From Paraspadella gotoi (taxonomy: Eukaryota > Chaetognatha): a stretch of DNA of 64,000 nucleotides. The DNA lies in assembly GCA_051294375.1 (NCBI GenBank), contig CM119270.1:3343436-3407435 (forward strand), in the 5' to 3' direction. The notes beneath the pieces are model-generated. The model worked only from the letters and a program-made list of their open reading frames with translations, searched no databases and was not told where the DNA came from. Position numbers and translations under genes: made by a program. Positions 37,285 to 50,578 of this stretch are shown one piece after another (within the stretch, counting starts at the first letter, position 1; every line of letters starts with the position of its first letter).

Positions 37285-37472
37285 CTCCTCGAGCTGTTCG
37301 ACAGCGAAGACCCTCGCGAGCGGACTTCTTGAAGACTTGTCTCCATCGGATCTACGGCAAATTCCTGGGTCTTCGCGCCTTCATAAGGAAGCAGATCAAC
37401 AACATCTTCCTCCGTTTCATCTACGAGACGGAGCACTTCAACGGAGTCGGCGAGCTGTGGAGATTCTGGCAG
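37285..37472 (+). pseudogene. right-arm copy of PPP2R5 exon [10 protein letters not shown], frameshifted
   Basis: 188 bases against 191 in the left arm. Single-base losses after DPRER and within GVGELLEIL break the frame; splice sites are retained. Confidence 0.9.
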
Positions 37473-37755
37473 GTGTGGTCGAGGGAAGGGAAGGAGGAGG
37501 AGAGGCTGGGATCGGGGTGCCGATGGGTGGGTGGTGGGATGGAAGGATAACGTCTATCATGGGATTCTGGGCAGAACGATCGAGTAAGTATCGTTAAAGG
37601 ATCTCTTTGCGAAAGAAAAAAAAAGAAGATTTAGTCTTGATTCGTTTCGTCGTCGACGTTGAAATAGAGGGAATGAGTGGGCGTGGCCTTTCTCGGAGAT
37701 TCGTGGGCGGAACTTTGTTCACTTTGGAAAAAAAGACTGACAAGTGAAACGGAGA

Positions 37756-37864
<109 letters not shown>

Positions 37865-38513
37865 GCTCTCTCTCTTTCGTCTTTTTTCCTGATTTCCGTT
37901 CCTAGGTCTAATTAAAAAAATTATGATGAAAATATTTCTAATTAGCACAAGTAAAGCGACGACTTGCCCGATGGAGTGTTCGTCGTTGTCATCCTATCTC
38001 GTATCATCTCATCGTCCTTGTCATCTTTATCCTCGTTGTCATCGACATCTTTGTTCATCCTTAGAATTCATTTTTCGCTTCTTCCAAAATTATTTTTCTT
38101 TTCTTTTTTTTTTTTTTTCAATTTTTCAAATTTTAATTCGAATATTTTCATTTTAATTTTTTTTTTAATTTCCGCCATCGACTCGCGCGCCATCTTCTCG
38201 TCAATATAATTTTGTTGACTCCATCCGCGTTGATGTCTCTGTTTTTATTTTGGTCGATCTTGTCATCGTTGACTCGGTGGACATTGCGAGACTTCTCTTC
38301 CATCTGACCGTCGTCGCGTTCATCGTCGTCGTCGTCATTGACATCGATGTCATATTCTTCGTCATCATCATCCTCTAGACTTGACTGATTTGAAAGGCTC
38401 CGTCGTCATCGTCATCGTTTTCTTTGTCTTCATTCCGTCGTCGTCGTCGTCGTCACGTCGTCATCGTCTTGTCATTCTTCCTCCGTCTCTATTGTTGTCA
38501 CTTTAATCCGTTT

Positions 38514-38583
<70 letters not shown>

Positions 38584-38839
38584 AGATTTAGCTTCCGTCT
38601 TCGTTCAATTATCTTTTCTTCCGACGTCCGAAGTCGAAACCATTTTTTCTTCTTCTTCTTCTTTCTTCTTCTTCTTCTTCTTTCTTCTTCTTATTCTCTT
38701 CTTCTTCTTTCTTCTTCTTCTTTCTTCTTCTTTCATTTTCCCTCATTTTCTCTTCATTTATTCTCTTTATTCATTATCTCCCCGGCTTCATTTATGATTG
38801 ATATACGTCAATTTAATGATTACATCATTTCATAGTAGT

Positions 38840-39390
38840 ATTTTTGTGGTCGGGCATAGCATAAGTCACCCTGTCTGAATGACTCCTTTAGTCGGTGATC
38901 ATGAGATAATGTAGTCGGCATAGCATAGGTTCACCCGCCTAAGCATGACACCTTCAGTCGTGACCCGGTGGCTCATTGAGTAAAGCCATCATTCATGACC
39001 ACTACGTACCGGGTTCAATCCCAACCGGTACCTACCCTGCGGGAAGTGTGAGGACGCCGTAAACCGCCTTGGCGGCGTGGAAACCTCAAGCTGGTTCCGA
39101 GCCCAGGACCCGTTTCATGGCTGCTAGATGGGGTTATAGAAGTTACGGGTAGTCAGCTTCAGCCCCTTAGCGCCTTATCCACAATAATACCATCAGCTTA
39201 TGACATAAGGTACCGATGATACCCTGCGGGAAACGTGAGACGGCCGTAAACGATTGGGTCATGTGTAAACCATCAAGACTGATCCAAGCCCAGGACCCGT
39301 TCCCTGGCTGCTAGAAGGGGTTAAAGTAGTTGCGTATAACCACTCTTTAGCCCACTTTAGCCCTTATTCACTTTTTTATCACGTGATGTG
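38840..39390 (+). repeat. right-arm mirror of the SINE-like cluster
   Basis: Plus-strand copy of 30,680-31,222 with box A-like GGTGGCTCATTGAGTAAAGCC (about 38,966-38,986) and GGTTCAATCCC (about 39,012). Shortened by small deletions. Confidence 0.75.
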
Positions 39391-39913
39391 AATTCACTCG
39401 TGAGTTGCGTTTCACTAACTCCGTTTCTGCCTCAGGTGTTGGCTAAAAAAAGTGTTGGCATCCGCTATGCAGATGCAGCGTCGATTTTGCACTTAGCCAC
39501 TTAATTACTCGCCACGTTTTGCATCTGCGTCTCCCGGTCTCGATACTTTCGATCTGTTTCCATAGTTACGGAAAGATGTTTGCAAAGGCAAATTGTTATT
39601 TGGTTGGGATACAGTTGTTTTTTTTTTTTTTATTTTTTGAAGAGTGCGTATTAAAAGGAAAAATGAATGAACAAATGATAATGTATGAAAAAACTATTAA
39701 ATGAATGAATGAATAAATTAATACTAAAAGAATGATGGATGAATGAATGAATCAATCAATAAATGATAAATAAATTAATTAACTAATGAATAAATAAATA
39801 AATGAATAATGAAAGATGAATGATAAATGAATGAATGAATTAAGATATAAACGAGTTATTTATTAATTATTAATCTCTTAATTATTGTATTCCTCCCTTT
39901 TTCTCCCTCGCAG

Positions 39914-40020
39914 CATTATCAACGGGTTTGCCCTTCCGCTGAAACCGGAGCAAGCAGTTCTCATCCGTGTTTTAATTCCCCTTCACAAAGTCAAATGTTT
40001 TGAGTCTTTATCACGCTCAA
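39914..40020 (+). pseudogene. right-arm copy of PPP2R5 exon IINGFALP, frameshifted
   Basis: 107 bases against 109; deletions at GAGCACAAGCAG and an extra T before the end break the frame. Confidence 0.9.
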
Positions 40021-40377
40021 GTAAGTGAATCGAGAATGTGAGACGGTGAGACGACGTCGACCGTGAGGCTGGGCGTCTCGCTCTCTATCTGTCTCTTTTC
40101 GCGTGGACCCGGAGAGTTTATCGAGACCGTATATCTCCGTATATCTCCGGACCGAGAGAGAGAGAGAGAGAGATCCTTTTAAGTTTTCGGAATCTCGATA
40201 ATTGGACATCTTTATCGTTGGCTTCAGGAAATAAAGAGGAAACGACGACAACAACGACGACAACAACGACTACGACGATTTCAACAGTAAAAAAAACAAA
40301 GACTTATGGTTTCCTTCTTTTCTTAATCCGATTAGCGATTGCTTCCATTTCATTGATTTTTTTATTTATCTCTCTCC

Positions 40378-40815
<438 letters not shown>

Positions 40816-41635
40816 CACGCCCATTTCTCCAAAGAGACCCCAAGCCGTTACAACGTCGTCTCTTCCTCCTCTTCTCCTCTTTCCCTCCTCTTTGTCTCTC
40901 TCTCCTTTCTCCAATTTAGGATAAGGATCTTGTTTGTTTTGTTTTCATTTTTGTTTTCTGTCCCCGCCCTCGCTTGTCCTTCCCTTCCCTCTTTTTTCTT
41001 TTTTTTTGTTATTTCCACTCCCTCCTTTTTTTCTCTTCCCGGATAGAGAGAGAGTCGACACTTGCAACTCGAAATTGAAGGTGTAAGCGAAACGGCCCGT
41101 TAGCCTCCATCTTTATTCGCAATCGCATTAAATCGAAGAGTTAAATTCTGACAGCGAGTTTCTTGTTTAACGCCATCTAATGTTATCTATCTTATCTAAT
41201 CTTTATCTAATCTTATCTCCTAATTATAAATCTCTTCTTTAGTTTTCGCTTCTCTTTCCTCGCCTCGAAAGTCGACCTAAAAAAAATTGTTTTAAAATTT
41301 TAAAAATTTCACTATAAAATATTTCAATCATTTTATCCTCTCCTCCATTCGTCCTTCCCTCCCTCTCCCGCCCTACTTCCCCCCTCCTCCTCCCTCCATC
41401 TCCCTCTTTCTCTCTTTCTTCTCCCTCTCCTTCTTTTCTTTCCTCTCTCCCTACTGCCTCTTCCTTCCTTCCTCCCTCACATCTCCCTCCCTTTCCCTCC
41501 TTTCCTCTCTACCTCTTGTCTCCTTCTTTCTCTCCTCCCTTCCTCTTTTCTCTCCCCTCTCTCGTCCCTCCCTCTTTCTTCTCCTCCCCCTCTTTCCCTC
41601 CCCTCTTCTCCCCTCTCTCTCCCCCCCAACTCCAG

Positions 41636-41857
41636 TTGGCCTATTGCGTCGTGCAATTTCTCGAGAAAGACCCGACATTGACGGAGCCGGTGTATCAAGG
41701 GGTTGTTGAAGTTCTGGCCGAAGACTTGCAGCCAGAAGGAGGTGATGTTCCTGGGGGAAGTGGAGGAGATCCTCGACGTGATCGAACGCCTCAGTTCCAG
41801 CGATCCAGGAGCCGCTCTTCAGGCAGATCGCCAAGTGGTCTCCAGCCACACTTTCAG
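41636..41857 (+). pseudogene. right-arm copy of PPP2R5 exon [10 protein letters not shown], frameshifted
   Basis: 222 bases against 225. Reads [19 protein letters not shown], then shifts frame after TEPV; splice sites retained. Confidence 0.92.
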
Positions 41858-43847
41858 GTGAGTGGAAGACGAGGGGATGTGATGAGGAGGGGTGGCGTGG
41901 GGGGGCGTGGGTCGAGGTTTCCATGTGTTCTTATCACAAAAAAATGTTTTTATCGATAACAAAATATTACGAGATTTTACGATTAATACAAGAATATTTC
42001 AGATTTTAAAAGACATCACAAGATATTAGAATTTTCATGAGAGAGCTAATAGGACAAGATTGTGGGTTGGACGCGAGTGTGGGTAGTAGTTGTGGGCGTC
42101 GGTTGCGCCTCTTGTGGCGCGTGTCCTTTAACCTGCTTCGACGAAAGAAAATGATTTCGTGCAAAAGAATCAGAAATTAAGTCATTTGATTTAAAAAAGA
42201 AAAATGAAAATGGGTTCGGAGCAGATGGTCGAGTTCCATCGCCGAAAGAAACCGAGAGATTTTGACTTTCTCTCCAACTGCCATTGTCCATTCGCCATCT
42301 GACATTCGCCATCTGCCTTTGCCATTCGCCATCTCCATCTGCCATTCCCATCTGCCATCTTGCCATTCGCCATTAGCCTCCCGTCTAATTAATTTTCGGT
42401 CGCGGATCGCGTGATGAATCCATCGCATTCCCAGCATGCTTTACCATGCCAGACATGCCACGCTTTTACGTCACAATTTTTTTTTTTGTTTTTCTTCGAA
42501 CGCTCAAGAAACCTCTTGGGTCACGCGACGTCACGTCGTCGCAGAACTAAACTTTGGCTCTCTTTTCTAAGTGTGTCCATTTCTGTTAGTTTTTCCCTAA
42601 CTAATATATTGTATCTGTGTTGGACCGCGCGGTTCCCCTTCGCGTTTGGATCGCAAAATGCAAGCTTCTTCCTGCGGTCCTGGATTGGCGGCCTCGACAA
42701 TCACCGTCGAGAATTGGAGAAGATATTTCTACCTTTTTTCCGCGGTTTCCGCGGCGCAGCCATTGAGGAAAACGCGCTTGGTCGTAGTTCTCATCAGTCG
42801 CATATGATCTTGTATATAGACGGCCAACCGTTTTTAAAACCCAGTGGAGGTTATACTATTGCCGATGCACGATTTTTACCTTGTTTTTAATCTGTTTTTA
42901 CCTTGTTTTTAAGTTGTTTTAAATTGATTTTAATCTGTTTATTCGTGCTTAATACTGATGTCAATACATGTTTTTAACCTCGCTAAACATTCAAATTCGT
43001 GGCCGAGCGACTTTAGGTTATTTAGATCAAGATCAAACCATATATTATATATATATATCCCCTAACCAAATCACAAACAGTTTCCTAACCCATTATTAAC
43101 CAAATCCCTGACTTAATCCCAACCCTCACCATAACCGGAATTTAAGATAAAATGGGGGCGGTCTGGAAAATATAGCCTGAACCTTTGTTTTGGCCAGTTT
43201 CTTTTTTTTTTCCTTTTGTTATATGTTACGACGACGACGACGATGACGACGACGACGATGAACGAACGAAAGTCTTTCCGTACTGCGTCACACTCAGGGG
43301 TAATCATTTTGGTCCAATTCACGCATTCGTCGGTGACGCGTTTCGTCTCAGGGTCCATTAAGGCTGGATTGACGTTTGGACGTCACGAAAGACGCGAGTG
43401 AATGCGGTGAGATGCTGTGAATGCGTTATACTGAAACCAGAGTCACGTATATTAGGATTCGGCGGAATACCTGACAATTGCTTCTTTTCTTCGGGGGTAG
43501 ATTGTATGCTTGCGTATCGGTATTGCTTGTATTGTGACGTCAATGTCCTTGCTTGTAGTCGTAGCATTGCATTTCGTGTTTCTCCTCATTGAGCGAAAGG
43601 ATTACAGACGATGAATATCACGCCTATAATTAATTTCCTTTTAATCTCTTTATTTATCACGTGGCAACGTGGTATTTCGGCGATTGACGCTCCCTGGCGA
43701 CGCCCCGCTCACCACGCCGCTTCCCTTTCCCCCCCCCCCACACGAGTGTGGCATACCGTCTCGCACACAGTCTCCCGTTGATAAGAAGATGTTTTTGGTG
43801 ACGCGAACTCGCGTTCACAGCGATTTAGATGAAGATTGAAAACTCTT

Positions 43848-43887
<40 letters not shown>

Positions 43888-45716
43888 CTCTCTCTCTCTC
43901 TGTCGATCTTCCTTTCTCATTTGTCTCCGTCTTCGTTGATAAAGTGTTTCGGAAGTGTTGTGCAACCAGTTCCTCAGGAGGACGATTGCGCGACGACGAC
44001 GACGACGACGACGAAGCTAGACCAAGAATAAGAAGAGAGCTTTCACCTTGACCCTCTTTTGCACCCTTCGATTTTCCCCTTAACTTACCCTCGAACTTAC
44101 CATCTTCAACCTCGTCCTCATTAAATATTCTGCGGAGTCGCATCCGCCCTCAGCTACCCGGAATTCCGCTCTCGTCCAGAATCGGCGGCTCTATTTTACG
44201 AGAGCGTCTCGTTTCTTTTTCTAATCCCAATATAAATCCTCATAATTTAAGCATATCTTCACTCAATCCCTAACCGCTTTTATTATTCAGCATTTTGTAA
44301 AGTTTCAAATTTCCATTGTGGTTTTTCCGCATAAAGCGGATATTTTCGATCCATTCTTTCAGTCGTTAACGTGTTTCTCGGCGTCATTGTTTTAGCTGTA
44401 GTAGTGGTTTATTACTGAGTAACAGGAGGAGTTTCGTTGACGGAAAATCCAAATTATCAAACCATTTTGATCTATAGATGAATATACCGGTTCATTTCCC
44501 CGCCGTTGTATCAGTAATTTTAAATTTCCTAAGAAGTAATCCCTTATTCACGAATCTTCGTTCCAAATCTTCATCGAATAAATTCCATTAAATTCTCTCC
44601 CTTCAATTATTTCCTTCCCTACATACTTCCCTCCCCCTCTCTCCCCCCTCCTCCTTTTTTAATATCGCCCTTGGCCTGCCCGGCCTTGCCCTTGGCCCTT
44701 GGCCTTGGCCCTTGCTTGCCCTTGGCCGACGCAGTTCATTCCCACTTCCCAGAGTAAATGTCCTTTAAGATAGAGAGGACCAGGAAGAATGTTAATGTAG
44801 GAGTGGACTCAGGTTATGAATTATATATTATTATATATAATATAATATATATTGTTCTAAGAATCTATCTTTACATTAACGCCGGGAAGAGAAGTGAGAG
44901 ATTTCGGGAGGATCTCTAACCGTTCGACGCTCCTCTCCCTTCCCACCTTACTGTATGGTCCGTTCTATCGAGGGAGAGAGGCTGATGGTCGATTAACTCA
45001 GATTTCCGCCCAATTGAACCAACGTACTACCTTTAGAATTTTAAGTTGCGCGCGAGTACTCGCGGAGCGACTATATAAGTCACTTTCGGTCGGTCTGTCG
45101 GTCCGTCCACTACGTTAAAAATGCTATAATATGCTGATAGCTCATTTGTTAAGACAGAAAAAACTTCAAATCTAAGGGACTGCTAGCGCCACCTTCAAGA
45201 ATTCTAAACTATAAGAATAAAGACGGAATTTTAAAGCGGTGCATGTCATAAATAAATAAAGTTTTTTAGTCATGTCATGTCATATCAAGTCATATGATGT
45301 GATCACTGTGTCACTGCGGCACAACACATTGGAATTACCGCTCTTGTTTCTTTCTTTTCTGATTGAAGTGGTTTACTACTTGGACTACATTCAAAAACGC
45401 GGAAACCAGTGGGAACTAATCCCACCCGCCTGAAGCCATCACCCAGAATTTTCTCTTCTCTGGGTACGCGCCCATTGGAGTCCGTGCCAGTCTGATATAG
45501 CTTAGCAGGCCTTTGCAAGCTTCAGTCAATACTCTCTCACAGCCGACTTTATTCACTCCCATACACACATGGTCTAATATTTCAAAGAATGTTTCGATTC
45601 TACAAACATGACCCCTAATTGAAAATGTACTATCAAAAATGAACTTTTCTCTTTTTCCTCCCCTGCGTTCCACGCAATCTTCCTTCCGCCACCCTCCCCC
45701 CCCCAACCCCGCCAGG

Positions 45717-46050
45717 TGGCTGAGCGCGCCCTCTACTTTTGGACAACGAGTACATCATTCCCTGATCGAGCGAGAATTCTGCGGTGGTGTGCCGATCATG
45801 TTCGCCCTCTGTATCGCAATCTCGAAGGAGCATTGGAACCAGACGATCGTCGCCCTCGTCTACAACGTCCTCAAGTCCTTCATGGAGATGAACGGGAACT
45901 CTTCGGACGAGCTCACCAGCAACTACAAGCCCGAGCGGCAGAAGGAGAAGAAGAAGGAGAAGGAGCGAGAGGAGCTTTGGCGTCGATTGGAGCAAATGCA
46001 AGTGGCCAACAACAAGAACAACAAACTCCTTCATGAACGGCAGCGCTTGA
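45717..46050 (+). pseudogene. right-arm copy of the last PPP2R5 exon, frameshifted
   Basis: Mirror of 23,854-24,192. VAERALYF breaks at WNNEY, recovers at [20 protein letters not shown] and continues to [18 protein letters not shown]. It is 334 bases against 339. It should not be annotated as a second PPP2R5 gene. Confidence 0.92.
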
Positions 46051-46136
46051 AAAAAAGGAGAAAGGAAAAAGATGTAAAAAAAAAAAGGAAAACAAATGAT
46101 TCGCGGCGACGGTGGGGGGGGAGAGAGGAGAGAGAG

Positions 46137-46174
<38 letters not shown>

Positions 46175-46660
46175 AGAGAATGAGAGGAGTCGAAGGAGGA
46201 AAGAGGAAGAGACGAGGAATACGAAGATAACAAAGAAAACGACAACAAAAAAACTACGACGAAAAAACAAAACAAAAGATCGCAAAAGACTGAAAAAACA
46301 AAACAATGAGTGCGAAGGTGTTTCTTTTTTCTTTTCTTTTTTTTTCTTTTTTCTTTTTTTTTTTCTTTTTTTTTCTTTGGTCAGCTGGGAATTTCTTCTA
46401 TCATTTTTACTCTTCGAATATTTTTGGAAAAAGAAATAGAAATTGTCGAACAAAATAATTGCGCAGTTTTCTGTTGCTAGCGATTAAATTGCGTTATCTT
46501 TCTCTCTCCCTCTGAAAACGACTCGACGTCTCTCTCTCTCTCTTTTTCCTCGTCTCTCTAAATTTGAAAAAGAAACGAAGAATAAAATAAAAATAAAAAT
46601 AGAAACAAAAATACTATTTTCTCGAGATCAAAGAGATTTTATTTCCATCTCCTCTCTCTC

Positions 46661-46697
<37 letters not shown>

Positions 46698-46854
46698 CTC
46701 TTCTCTTGCTCTCTCTGCCCGCCATTCAACACCCCGCGACCAGACGCCAACCCCCTTTGTCCACGCCCCTCCATCTTCCACCCCCCTCAAATTCCGCGAC
46801 CGGCGAAGCAAAAACGGATTCGATTTAAATTCGCTTCCTAATAACGAGATTTTA

Positions 46855-46879
46855 NNNNNNNNNNNNNNNNNNNNNNNNN
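46855..46879. other. 25-N gap at the distal end of the fold-back arm
   Basis: Marks the joint between the artefactual right arm and the true locus continuation at 46,880. Confidence 0.9.
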
Positions 46880-47029
46880 AGAGAGAGAGAGAGAGAGAGA
46901 GATTAAGAGCGTTCTTATTTATTTCCCACTCATATGTATGAATTTCTGGCTGGAGTCCAATTTTTTTCGATTTTCAAATAAACAAATTCAGGTTTGATTT
47001 GACTTTCGAATCATCAAACGATAAGAATG

Positions 47030-47155
47030 GCAAAGAAAGGACAAAAATGACACTAGGGCAAGAATGACAATGAGGACAAGAATGACACTGAGGACAAAGA
47101 TAGCGCCAAGGACAAGGATGACTCCGAGGACAATGATGATTCCAGGAAGAATGCC
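47030..47155. repeat. 18-bp minisatellite (GACAAGAATGACACTGAG)
   Basis: About six to seven diverged units. Part is open on the plus strand as an Asp/Lys/Glu-rich repeat (DKNDTE type), but no start, splice site or flanking domain supports coding. Confidence 0.7.
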
Positions 47156-48310
47156 AGTGGATTGAAATGCCGCACGTAAAAATGTGACTTTGATTTATTG
47201 CTCTCATTTTCTAATCTTTACCCATTATCACGTAATCATAAAATTGTATAATAATTATCTAATTTGCTAATGACGAAATCCGCGTTGCGCAATAATCGCC
47301 GCAACTTTTTTGGTTTAATAATAAATGTTGTTTTTTTTTCAAGCTTCGTTTCGAGAAACTATCCGAATTTTGAAATCATATCGTAAGAGTGTGAGATTGT
47401 CAGAAAGAGAGTGAGAGCGAGCAATAAGTAGCAAGATGGCGATCCCCCTTCACCGTCGGGTGTCGGAACTTGACGTAAAATCGAGAAGAAACTACTTTTT
47501 CTCGCCACCAGAGGCTTCCCAGCGCGAAAAGCCAAAAGACGCCATAAAAAGGTTAAAAAAAAAAGACAAAANNNNNNNNNNNNNNNNNNNNNNNNNNNNN
47601 NNNNNNNNNNNNNNNNNNNNNNNNNNNNNNNNNNNNNNNNNNNNNNNNNNNNNNNNNNNNNNNNNNNNNNNNNNNNNNNNNNNNNNNNNNNNNNNNNNNN
47701 NNNNNNNNNNNNNNNNNNNNNNNNNNNNNNNNNNNNNNNNNNNNNNNNNNNNNNNNNNNNNNNNNNNNNNNNNNNNNNNNNNNNNNNNNNNNNNNNNNNN
47801 NNNNNNNNNNNNNNNNNNNNNNNNNNNNNNNNNNNNNNNNNNNNNNNNNNNNNNNNNNTTCTCTTCTCTTCTCTTCTCTTCTCTTCTCTTCTCTTTCACG
47901 AGTTCAATTTTCTTTTTTTCCTCTCCTTGTCTACCTTATCTTTCTTGTCTCCAAGTCTCAATTCATTTGCTTCAACTGATCCACTTCGAGCCTTCATCCA
48001 TCTTTCTCTCTTCTCCTTTCATTTTCTCTTTTTTCATTACTTCTTCCTTTGTTCTCTTTTTTCTTTCTTTCTCTTCCTCACCAAAAAAAAACCCCTGTTT
48101 CTCACCGGATCGATTTCTGAGAAAAGAGAATCAATTTCTAAGAAATAAGAATCCGATTCGAAATGAAATGCTTGCCATCGAGAGTAGACAACATCAACGA
48201 TCGGTCGGTCGGTCGGCCTCGTGAATACGAAATGACCTTTAAACTCGGCGGTCGACATAGAAGCGGAACAATTCCCTGGCACCGCGCTCTATCTGTCTAT
48301 CCGTCAAGTA
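47156..48310. other. PPP2R5 intron with gap; no gene seen
   Basis: N gap at 47,572-47,858, followed by (TTCTC)n at 47,859-47,893 and T/C-rich DNA; a (GGTC)n run lies at 48,201-48,215. The frames reported across the gap are artefacts. Confidence 0.6.
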
Positions 48311-48311
48311 A

Positions 48312-48350
48312 AATCCGTCCGTCCGTCCGTCCGTCCGTCCGTCCGTCCGT
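48312..48350. repeat. (GTCC)n tetranucleotide microsatellite
   Basis: About nine CCGT units, ending 14 bases from a PPP2R5 exon edge, inside the donor side of the intron. Confidence 0.9.
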
Positions 48351-48363
48351 TTCAATCCCTCAC

Positions 48364-48465
48364 CTGCAGATGAGGCCAGGACGCCTCCAGTGTTGGATCA
48401 TCCTCTTCCGGGTCGAAGTCTGGGTTGTCGGATGGCGGCAAAGTGCGAAATATGTTGCAGGCGAT
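48364..48465 (-). CDS. PPP2R5: PP2A B56, exon [13 protein letters not shown]
   Basis: 34 codons in phase 0, with acceptor GCTACAG above 48,465 and donor CAG|GTGAGG below 48,364. It reads [20 protein letters not shown] and [14 protein letters not shown], an invariant acidic-loop signature of the B56 family. It joins KM at its 5' side and IVYEFF at its 3' side, exactly as in B56 proteins. Confidence 0.95.
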
Positions 48466-48696
48466 CTGTAGCAAAAAAAGAACAATGTTTGTAGGAAAAA
48501 AAGAACAATGTTTGTAGTTAGAAGAATATACGGTTATTATTTCCCCAAAAATAGAATGCTGAGGTCCATACAAGCGATTGTTTCAAATATCCAAAACAAA
48601 AACTATCAATCAATTATCTTCAATCACAATGAAGCTCTTCCATAGAACCTAAACTGTCAGTCAGTCAGTCAGACAGGCAACCAATTCCAAACTCAG

Positions 48697-48697
48697 A

Positions 48698-48737
<40 letters not shown>

Positions 48738-48742
48738 GTCAT
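48697..48742. repeat. (ATC)n trinucleotide microsatellite
   Basis: About 15 ATC units with one CGTC interruption, after a (CAGT)n stretch at 48,655-48,672. Confidence 0.9.
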
Positions 48743-49146
48743 CAACTCAACAAACGACGTCATTTTCAAAAAAAAAAGTCACAACGAAATCAATTCGCCC
48801 GTGAATCTCTCACGCTTTATAAAACTGTGACGACGACGAAGCGAAAATATCACAAAAATTTGTCAAATATGTCAAACGATCCGACAGTTCGGGGGCGGCG
48901 GGGGGGGGGTGTGGAGGAAACTGCGATGGCGGCGACGACGACGACGACGACGAGGGCATCGACTCCGCATCAAAACCAAATCCGATTCTCAATCAGACGA
49001 ATCGGTTTTGGAAGAAAAGTTAATTTTAGAATGAAATTACATTCTCTAACGTTTTGCAACCAGAATCACATAATCCCTCCGTATTCAAAGCCCATCTCGC
49101 CATTTCCAGTGCCACTCCCGTTCTACCATCTTGCTATTTCCAGTGC

Positions 49147-49382
49147 NNNNNNNNNNNNNNNNNNNNNNNNNNNNNNNNNNNNNNNNNNNNNNNNNNNNNN
49201 NNNNNNNNNNNNNNNNNNNNNNNNNNNNNNNNNNNNNNNNNNNNNNNNNNNNNNNNNNNNNNNNNNNNNNNNNNNNNNNNNNNNNNNNNNNNNNNNNNNN
49301 NNNNNNNNNNNNNNNNNNNNNNNNNNNNNNNNNNNNNNNNNNNNNNNNNNNNNNNNNNNNNNNNNNNNNNNNNNNNNNNNNN
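49147..49382. other. assembly gap (236 N) within a CCATCTC/TTTCCAGTGCCACTCC tandem-like region
   Basis: The motif TTTCCAGTGCCACTCCC(G/T)TT, then CTACCATCT, occurs on both sides of the gap (about 49,105 and 49,385). The gap therefore probably hides a minisatellite that could not be assembled. Confidence 0.8.
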
Positions 49383-49500
49383 CCGTTTCCAGTGCCACTC
49401 CCTTTCTACCATCTCACCATCTCCAACCATCCCAATATTCCACTTCTCTTCTCTTCTGTCCTACCCAGCTTACTGTATGTTCACACCCGCCCATAAGGAT

Positions 49501-49708
49501 GTGACCCGGTGGCTCATTGAGTAATACCATCAGCTCGTGACCATTAGGTACCGGGATCGTTCCCAAATGGTACCTACACCGCGGGAAGCATGAGCACCGC
49601 CGTAAACCGGCTTGAGGGCGTGGTTCCAAGCCCAGGATCATTGCTGCTAGAGGGGGCACAGAAGATTCGGATGGTAGTCTTCAGCCTACCTAGCGCCTTA
49701 TCCACATT
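49501..49708 (+). repeat. tRNA-derived SINE-like element
   Basis: Starts GTGACCCGGTGGCTCATTGA (box-A-like). A box B position GGGATCGTTCCC at about 49,553-49,564 is one change from consensus. The body CACCGCGGGAAGCATGAGCA, AGCCCAGGATC and CTAGCGCCTTATCCACATTA matches 30,680-31,114. This copy is outside the palindrome, so the family is truly dispersed. Confidence 0.8.
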
Positions 49709-49925
49709 ACCTCTACCATCACGCCATCTTCAACCTCTCTACATTTTTACCAACTAACCATCATTCTAACTTCAACTTCTCTCCCTTTTTACCTTCTAAC
49801 CATCACGCCATCTTCAACTTCTCTCCCTTTTTACCATCTAACCATCTTGCCACCTCCACCCGATCCCCCCTCCACCATCTCGCCACCTCCAAAACCCCCC
49901 TTCCCTTATTCTCCCTTCCTCTCAC

Positions 49926-50122
49926 CATCTTGACGATCTCCGGATAGGCGGGCTCGGTGAGCACCCCTCTCCCAGCGGTGATGTAGTCGACGAGCTCGTT
50001 GAGCGTGGCCCGCTTGATCTCCTTGCTCTTCAGGTCGGACACGGGGTCCATGAAGTCGAACACGGTGCAACATTGCTGCAGCTTCTGAATGAACAGCCCC
50101 TGCTGCTCGTTGGGGGCGGTGT
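49926..50122 (-). CDS. PPP2R5: PP2A B56, most upstream exon found
   Basis: 197 bases with acceptor GTTCCCGCAG above 50,122 and donor ATG|GTGAG below 49,926; it enters in phase 1 (two bases complete a codon) and leaves in phase 0. It reads [40 protein letters not shown] and [20 protein letters not shown]: the start of the conserved B56 fold (FDF(M)[11 protein letters not shown]). The gene needs at least one more exon with the start codon. I could not find it upstream; it may lie in the N gaps or beyond the window. Confidence 0.96.
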
Positions 50123-50164
50123 CTGCGGGAACGGGGGAGGGGGGTAAAGAATAAATGTAATTGG

Positions 50165-50232
50165 AAATAAGTATATATATTATATAAGTATATACTATAT
50201 TTATATTATATATATATTATTATATATCGCCA
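50165..50232. repeat. (TA)n-rich tract
   Basis: Alternating TATATA/ATATTATA over about 65 bases. Confidence 0.8.
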
Positions 50233-50527
50233 ACGCGATAATGTCGAAAATCGATGCGAAGAATTTCGACATGGACATGATAAAATTAATTAATTAATAT
50301 TAATAAAACACGCCCTAAATCATATCCGTTATCGGTTGAACATTTGAAAAAAAAGTATAAGTAACAACCCACAGGGATTAAAACTCCATCGATAAAAAAA
50401 AAAATAAAAACAAAATCAAAAAATAATCTTTTAACATATTTTATAATTTTTTAAACACTTCGATATCCAAATATATTTTTTTATCACTTGAGAATTCAAA
50501 GGGGAGAATTAAATTTTAAGTGGGTAG

Positions 50528-50578
50528 ATTCATTCGTTCGTTCGTTCGTTCGTTCGTTCGTTCGTTCGTTCGTTCGTT
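50528..50578. repeat. (CGTT)n tetranucleotide microsatellite
   Basis: About 12 perfect TTCG units. Confidence 0.95.
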
